Origin: Hymenopus coronatus
Taxonomy: Eukaryota; Arthropoda; Insecta; Mantodea; Hymenopodidae
Direction: 5' to 3'
DNA: 64,000 nucleotides
NCBI GenBank assembly: GCA_030762935.1
Contig: CM060880.1
Coordinates: 15,617,001 to 15,681,000 of the forward strand
In this document: one piece after another, positions 58,085-64,000 of the stretch
Numbering within the stretch: the first letter of the stretch is position 1
Layout: each line of letters begins with the position of its first letter
Notes under the pieces: model-generated
Told to the model about the DNA's origin: nothing
The model's input: the letters and a program-made list of their open reading frames with translations, nothing else
The model's database searches: none
Program-made: the position numbers and the translations under genes

Positions 58085-59175
58085 ATGTTACTTTCATATG
58101 ATTTTCTCTTCCCACTACCATTTATTAGTGGATATATACACCATACTTACAAAAGTTTATGTTTCTATCTACTTCACTTGGATTGAAATAAACTTTACAG
58201 AAATAGCTATTGTATACATATCACTATAATATAAACTTAATAGCAATAGTCAAATGTTTAAGAACTGCATACTATTCCATACTCTTTCCAGGTAAATGCC
58301 AGAAATAGTGCATATCATTGAAAGAAAGCAAAGTATTCAGAACATTTGAACAATTAATAACAGCTATCTTGGAAATGTCTTATGGTTATTTATAATAATT
58401 TTTTTTTAAAGAAATCTAATTTTTTGTGTAGTATGTTTTCATCTATCACTTAACATTTACCAGTTGGCCGCGCCGTGGCCGAGTGGTTAGACCACTCGAC
58501 TCTCACCTAGACGGCCGGGGTTTGATCCCAAGTGACCGCATGTGAGATTTGTGGTGGACAAAACGGCGCTGGGGCGGGTATTCTCCGGGTACTCCGGTTT
58601 CCCCCGCCATCGCATTCCACCGGTGCTCCATCATCATTCATGTATCATCAGTGTCACTGCCTGCGGTGCCATTAGCAGTTAAAGCGGCCGTTAAACACTA
58701 CCAAAAAAAAAAAATTTACCAGTTATATAAGATATACAAACTTCCTTCCAAATGAAGATGACCTCACAGGCAGTTTCCAGAAAATTCAAGCTATGCATTT
58801 TATGCAATAATATCTTGAATAAATGGCATTTTAATCAAAATAATTTGAGCCATTTTTGAGAAAATAAACATTTTCAGAAAATATTTCATGTAAAGGGTAG
58901 TTTGGGGTGGAGGGGGGGGGGATTTTGTCGAACATTTTTGTATAACATTTTTGGAAGATACTGAATATGAATATCAAGTATAGTATATAAACAATATTTT
59001 GTTTTTGAGTTATGCAATTCAAAGACAGATCACATGGATATTTTTTCTAAAAATGCTTTGTTTGTATTCAGCATGTCTCAAATATGTATTTCTGGTGAAA
59101 TTTTGGTATCAAAATTTTAGGTGGGATACAATACTTCCCCTACTTACTATATGTAGTTGAGAAAATAAAACATAC
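58085..59175 (+). repeat. Dispersed repeat DR1, long copy split by a SINE
   Basis: Begins tttcatatgattttctctt and contains ttacaaaagtttatgtttc, aaatagctattgtataca, the split tttaccagtt site, aaatgaagatgacctcacag, gccatttttgagaaaat, gggtagtttggggtgga, tggaagatactgaatatgaa, tttggtatcaaaatttta, and ends cccctacttactatatgtag. With the SINE removed it is about 0.84 kb. Confidence 0.7.
58466..58713 (+). mobile_element. Leu/Ser-tRNA-type SINE, family S3, with 11-bp target duplication
   Basis: The head gccgtggccgagtggttaga, ccactcgactctcacct and gggtttgatccc is a class II tRNA shape with clear A and B boxes. The body has tgtggtggacaaaac, ctccgggtactccggtttc and ccatcatcattca, then a poly(A). The direct repeat atttaccagtt lies at 58455-58465 and 58714-58724. 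It is GC-rich and little mutated, so among the youngest insertions here. Not a functional tRNA gene as far as I can judge. Confidence 0.93.
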
Positions 59176-59679
59176 TCGGTTCTAAATAAGTGTTTCAACA
59201 TAATGTCAGGTATATCCATGAGTACATATAACACATAACCATAACAGGAGCTGCAGCTGGTTTACTGTTACTGAACTGTATTCTTTCACATCAAAACATG
59301 ATTCTTTGACAAGTACTCACGCACACTCACACCCACACACACACACTCTGTTAATAATAAAACATACATCACTACAACTGCAATTAATTGAATTCAAATT
59401 AGAGAAATTATCATCTTAGTATTATCTTATAACAGTTTCTATGATGCTAATGGTTATATGTTAAAAAGGGCATCTCATTACCAGAGATGAATCGCTGGAA
59501 AATGTCTGAAAGGGCATGTACTGAAACTTTTTACAAGCCACGTTTCTAAAACAAAAGGAAATTTGTTTATATTTGACAGCTACTTTTTAATGTTTTTGAG
59601 TGCCTTGTAATTTGTTTGATTTCCTCTGATAGTTTGTTAAATATTTATCATTATTTAAAGATTTTATATTTACCCAAAA

Positions 59680-60060
59680 ATGAATTTGATTAGGAAATAT
59701 TTCCAGGCTATAATTTTTCATGATATTAAATTGTTATTAATGCCTAAACAATGTAAATACTGGCTTAGAAATGCATTTGGTGCAGAAGCCCCATCTAAAG
59801 GAACAATTTATAATTGGTACTGCAAATTCAAAAGTGATAAATTTCATGAAGTACACCTAAGAACAGCTGTTATTGCCACTGCTCAAATTCTGCTTAAAGA
59901 AGATCAGACAACTTATGAATTTATTCAGGCTACATTGGACATATATTGAGGCTGCTCAAACTATGTTTGAAGAAGATCAATAGACAACTTATGCATTTAT
60001 TCAGGCTACACATAATCAAAAGAATGGAACTGGCAGTATAGAAGAAAGTTATATGGTATC
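59680..60060 (+). pseudogene. Mariner N-terminal fragment
   Basis: An 89-codon frame carries FQAIIFHDIKLLLMPKQCKY, then AFGAEAPSKGTIYNWYCKFK (helix-turn-helix of a mariner group whose family text is FGKDSPS-TVYRWF-EF) and TYEFIQATLDI. After the stop, about 60 bp (aagaagatca through ttattcaggctaca) are repeated 76 bp downstream. The catalytic domain is absent. Confidence 0.75.
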
Positions 60061-60129
60061 GATACTGAAATGGCTAGTTTTGTATCTTTTATAAAATAAA
60101 ATTCCTTATCATGGTCCTGAGTTCTTATA

Positions 60130-61345
60130 AAATAAAAAAAAGAAAGATTTACAACTCATGTGAAACACCCAACATAATGAAAACTAGAAAGTTTAAACTT
60201 TTAAGAGTATTTTGTATTATTCTTGGAATATAGTTCTTTATGATCAAAGATTACATTTTGAAACATTCAAACGTTTCCTGGGGATGAAAATGATATCTGA
60301 TGTATTAAATTCACACAACTTTCTCTACTCATGCTTCTGTAAACTATTATTAATTAAGCTTCTTCTTCTTCTTCTTCTTCTTCTTCTTCTATCTGTTTCA
60401 TGTTAATTGTGTTAAACATGTGCCAAATGGTTTTTACTAAACATTTAGTTCCATGGATAAGGAGAATATAGAAGGCTTAAGTGGTCAAAGTGGCTCTGTA
60501 ATGGCTTTGAAATTTTGATGTCTTTGTACAATAATCAGAAAAATATCTATGTTTCATTCACATGCCTTGTTCTACCTTTTATTGCTTATTAATGTGTATA
60601 CAAACTATTCTTGCAAGAGTTGATTTTTCCATCTGCTTAATTTTATTGAATTAGACCTGAGCAGAAATAGCTACATTACATATGTTATTATAGATACAAA
60701 GGGAATAGCGTTAGTCAGATGTTTAAGAACAGGATGCTATACGCTTGCCTTAAAATTCCATAGTTTCCATACAATCACAAGAAACAACCAAGGAATGAAA
60801 GGACTTAGAAAAATTGACATAGTATTGAGCAATTTGAACCTAATGTCCAATATCTCAGAACTTTCTTCTGGCACAAAGAAGTTATTTGGAATAAATTGTG
60901 TTTTAAAGAGATATACATTTATTATGTTTAGATCTATCGCTTAAAGTTTACTAGTTATACAAGATTATACAAAATGTCTTTCTAGGCACAGGCCCCCAGA
61001 TAATTCAATCTATATTTATATATTTTATTTGTCAAGTAAATATATTTAATAGATGTATTTTAATTGTTACAGCCATTTTTGAGCAAATTGAAAATGTTGA
61101 GAAATCTTTGTGCCGTATCTTTGGAGGATATTAAACTTAAGTACCAAATTTGATATGTAAAAGACTTTTCGATTTTGAGAAATACTATTCACATGCAGAC
61201 AGACACAGAGAGCCCTATATTTCATTTTTTAATTTTTTTTTCAGGGGTCTCAAAAAGTGAATTTCTGGAGAAACCTTAGAACTTAATTCTTAGGTGGAAT
61301 GCTATATACTTCCTCTACTCACTATCAACAAGCAGTTGAAAAAAT
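60130..61345 (+). repeat. Dispersed repeat DR1, longest copy
   Basis: It reads from cacccaacataatgaaaac through tatagttctttatgatcaa, ttctctactcatgcttctg, attcttgcaagagttgat, gatacaaagggaatagcg, ggaataaattgtgttttaaa, tttactagttatacaagat, gccatttttgagcaaat, ggaggatattaaactta and ttcctctactcactat. It serves as the reference orientation for DR1. It includes a (CTT)n run at 60359-60390. Confidence 0.65.
60359..60390. repeat. (CTT)n microsatellite
   Basis: About ten CTT units within a DR1 copy. Confidence 0.92.
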
Positions 61346-61389
61346 AAAAAAACAAATAGTGACTTAGCATTAAAAAGGATGAAGTAATG

Positions 61390-61660
61390 GAAAATTAAAA
61401 AAATAACAGAAATAGTTAATGCCACAAAAACACTTATTAGGCATAAACTATGTTTTAACAAGAAGGTATATTTTTTGATTAGTTAAGATTTTGTTATCTC
61501 TTATGGTTTACCAATTATACAAAAGTTATTGAGAATGAAAAGGACTTCACAGGCTATTCTGAAAATTCAATATATTCTATGCGGTTATGAAAATATCTTA
61601 AACCTATGATACATTAATCATATGTTAATGCCATTTTTGAGAAAAATAAAAATAAAAAAT
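61390..61660 (+). repeat. Dispersed repeat DR1, partial copy
   Basis: ttagttaagattttgttatc, ttatggtttaccaattatac, gaatgaaaaggacttcac, aatgccatttttgagaaa: the middle of DR1 again, next to the 60130-61345 copy in the same orientation. Confidence 0.6.
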
Positions 61661-61921
61661 GTGGATTAAACAGTACAAGATCTGTGACAAAAGGTTTTAG
61701 CAGCTCTTAAAACTGCAGTCTGATAACAATGGAATTATTTTAGTTTGAAAGAGCAATGTTTTTCAACCTTGAAATGTGTGCATGGCAGTTCCCCTACTAC
61801 AGGATTTCACATAATGCAAATGGTGATCGAAGATAAAGGAATTGCTAGATATAGTGCAAGATGAATCTATTGTACTACAATTTCTGTGCAATGGTGTACA
61901 AGTCCATCCAGTGATAGATGA

Positions 61922-62520
61922 TTTGGCATAACTAAATCATAACAAAAAATACCAACACAAAACTTTATTTACAAGGTTACAGTACCTTACTCTGTTTCTC
62001 AGCATAATCTCTATTCTGTCAAGAAATTTATTTTCACGTGGTACCAGTTTTTCAAGGCTGATGTTATACTTTTCTACCACCAAAGAACTTATTGGTTTTT
62101 TGAATGCACAAAATGTTCGGCCAATCAAATTTTATAGGCAAACAATGCAAGTGTATGGTGATAATGCAATGAACAAATCTCTAGTGAGGAAATGGCGCAT
62201 AATTTAGAGTAATCAGGAAGAACCATGTGCATGATAAACAGTGGAAGTTCATCAATCTTTATGGAGGAGTTGAAAGTAAAATGTTGATAAAAGAATTCAG
62301 AAAAACCAGTGTTTCAATTTGGACACCGTACATGACTTTTTGGATGGAAAAGATTTCCCAGCCATGAAGATCTCAAAGTGACAGTTACATCTTGGCTCAG
62401 AATTTTAGTGGTGGAAGAGTGACAATTAATACTTTGGTAGCTATGATGATTACATTGAAAAATAGAGCAAGGTACTGTAACTGTAAATAAAGTTTTGTTA
62501 TTGTTTAGTTATGCCAACTC
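61922..62520. mobile_element. Two mariner relics joined head to head
   Basis: The ends are inverted repeats: ttggcataactaaatcataa with aaaactttatttaca at the left, and the complement of ttggcataactaaacaataa with aaaactttatttaca at the right. The left part, read on the minus strand, encodes a mariner C-terminus (SLEKLVPREN, then RDYAEKQ in the next frame). The right part, read on the plus strand, encodes an N-terminus (VYGDNAMNKSLVRKW, near 62133) and then, after a deletion, a C-terminus (GSYDDYIEK, stop near 62465). Confidence 0.75.
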
Positions 62521-62584
62521 GTCTGTCATTTTCTGGATGGCTCTTGTATTAAGACTACAAAAAGCAATTAAATAAAAAGAATGC

Positions 62585-63000
62585 CACTCTTCTCTGGTAG
62601 AGGTTTTTGGAGAGTCTTGCCCTTCTAAGGCCACTGTTGTGAATTTTCAAGGGATCAGACGCCTCTTGAAGATGAGCCTTGTCCTGGTCACCCAGCAACA
62701 GCAGTGAATCAAGAAAACATTGCTGCTGGGAGGAGAATGGTTGAGGAGAATCCTCATCTCACATTTTGTGACATTGAAGGGAGCCTGAATATTGGATCAG
62801 CTGCAGTACAAATTATTATTTAGCCTCACCAAGAGACATGCCATTGTGTGTCACATACCTTGACAGAAGCCCAAAAAGACCAAGAGTGGGTTCATGTCAT
62901 TTTATGCTTGAAAAATTCAACAAAGCAAAGACACTTACAATATCATCACAGGTGATGAAACATGGGTGTACCATTATGACTATGAAATGAAGAGGTAATT
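62585..63000 (+). pseudogene. Mariner transposase fragment, N-terminal half
   Basis: FGESCPSKATVVN (helix-turn-helix), PLEDEPCPGHPATAVNQEN (linker), then, across shifts, ENPHLTFCDIEGSLNIGSAA and KTLYNIITGDETW followed by VYHYDYEMKR with the first catalytic Asp kept (near 62955). The copy ends at this point. The family differs from those at 4340 and 44560. Confidence 0.85.
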
Positions 63001-64000
63001 TTCAGTATGTATTAAATTATGAAAATATTATAACCAAAATTATATTTGATGTTGAGAAAAACCACTTCATCAACCTTCAAAGTAGCCCACTGGAAATTTT
63101 AAGAAACTGAACAATATACAAGATTATGAGAAAATCAAGTTTTAAAATTTTATGCTATTTTACACACCAATGTATGTCCAATTTCCAGAAGGACAAAACT
63201 ACCAAATGCATCTTGATTTTACAATATTACAAAATTTATTCCATGGAAAAATTTCAAATGTGATTTATTTTCATAACGTTCTTGAAAATTCAGTATCAAG
63301 GACTCTTAATGAATTTCAACACTCCATCACTGGACATCTTAAGTAAATTTGTCATACTGCCAGCAGTTAGCGCCAAGAATATTTCACTCATCCAATGCCC
63401 ACTGAGGAAAGTTGGCCAAAAAAGTTAAGAATGACCACATAGGTCTTCAAAATATATTCATAGTGTAGAAAATTATAAGAAGTGATAGTTTAGGTGAAAA
63501 ACTAAAATTATCATATACAAATCTTGTAGGTAGCATTTCAATAGCAAAATAGGAAAGGGCAGGTTAGATAAGGATATTAAAAACTGGGGCATATGAGTGC
63601 AAAAGAAAAATAACAAAAAATGAAAATTCCTGACTTCTTCAAAATGCTGAATACTATGTATTTCCATAAATAAGATGACCTTAGATAAGATCATGTATAA
63701 ATGTTTGTCAAAGTTCTATATTTTAATATAATATTTGGATAAGCTAGTAACAGTGATGTGAAATTTAAATTTAAGAAAAGGTTTGAGTCAGAATAAAAAC
63801 ACTTTCAGTTGACTCAAACCTTCTTTTAAATTCTTTATTTTAGTATATATCTGTCCCCTAAGATACACCCAAACTATCAATGGCCTGTGAATTTAGTTTA
63901 CCTAGATCAGTGATCATCTGGATAATAATACTATAAAGTATACACAGAATTGGCATATTTATAATTTTTGAATGAACAAATTATATTTTCTTGCATCTGG
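63001..64000. other. AT-rich sequence, nothing coding identified
   Basis: Includes a short stretch (63110-63190) matching the repeat at 26190-26250, and an inverted gactcaaacc/ggtttgagtc pair at 63779-63822. No RhoBTB upstream exon was recognised here. Confidence 0.4.

Noticed and set aside
58466..58560. Functional tRNA-Leu or tRNA-Ser gene
   Set aside because: The tRNA-like part is followed by a SINE body, poly(A) and target duplication, so it is a SINE head.
57422..64000. Upstream RhoBTB exons (GTPase domain)
   Set aside because: I looked on the minus strand for the P-loop and BTB1 start motifs and found none; they are probably beyond the window.

Overview
The window is eukaryotic and most probably from an arthropod with a large, repeat-rich genome. 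It is AT-rich, has one gene split by very long introns, and is packed with decayed mariner/Tc1 transposons, LINE fragments of arthropod type and tRNA-derived SINEs. I cannot name the species. Bacterial features such as operons, ribosome binding sites and CRISPR do not apply.

Host gene: the only host gene I can support is RhoBTB, an atypical Rho GTPase with two BTB domains, on the minus strand. Seven exons carry the C-terminal 391 residues, with canonical GT/AG splice sites and compatible phases. From 5' to 3' they are 57421-57301, 43374-43219, 16521-16408, 14348-14178, 13154-12909, 8636-8488 and 7168-6949 (stop at 6951-6949). The introns are about 13.9, 26.7, 2.1, 1.0, 4.3 and 1.3 kb. The GTPase domain and the start of BTB1 must lie beyond the right edge, because I found no exon between 57.4 and 64 kb.

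Layout: 0-6.9 kb is downstream of RhoBTB and holds a dead mariner at 4.3-5.3 kb and a possible TA-flanked inverted-repeat element. 6.9-16.5 kb holds six RhoBTB exons interleaved with LINE 3' ends, a mariner relic, two SINEs and microsatellites. 16.5-43.2 kb is one giant intron with LINE fragments, a 633-bp hAT-type MITE with a perfect 8-bp target duplication, a mariner, a 40-unit 64-bp minisatellite (30.3-32.8 kb), a SINE carrying a perfect 214-bp palindrome, and a deleted Tc1/mariner copy. 43.4-57.3 kb is the next intron, with a mariner, hammerhead-like fold-back repeats, three relics of DEA(W/G)F-type transposases and the C-terminus of an R2-like LINE. 57.4-64 kb holds a Leu/Ser-tRNA-type SINE nested in an unclassified dispersed repeat, and four more mariner relics (two of them head to head).

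Every transposase or reverse-transcriptase reading frame here is broken by frameshifts, stops, deletions or lost catalytic residues, so none looks autonomous. The most distinctive signals are the minisatellite with a repeated multi-unit block, the perfect palindrome with a 15-bp target duplication, a group of inverted-repeat units around hammerhead-ribozyme-like cores (possibly Penelope-like), and an unnamed dispersed repeat with about ten copies in the window. Family names come from recalled protein and sequence motifs; no database search was possible.
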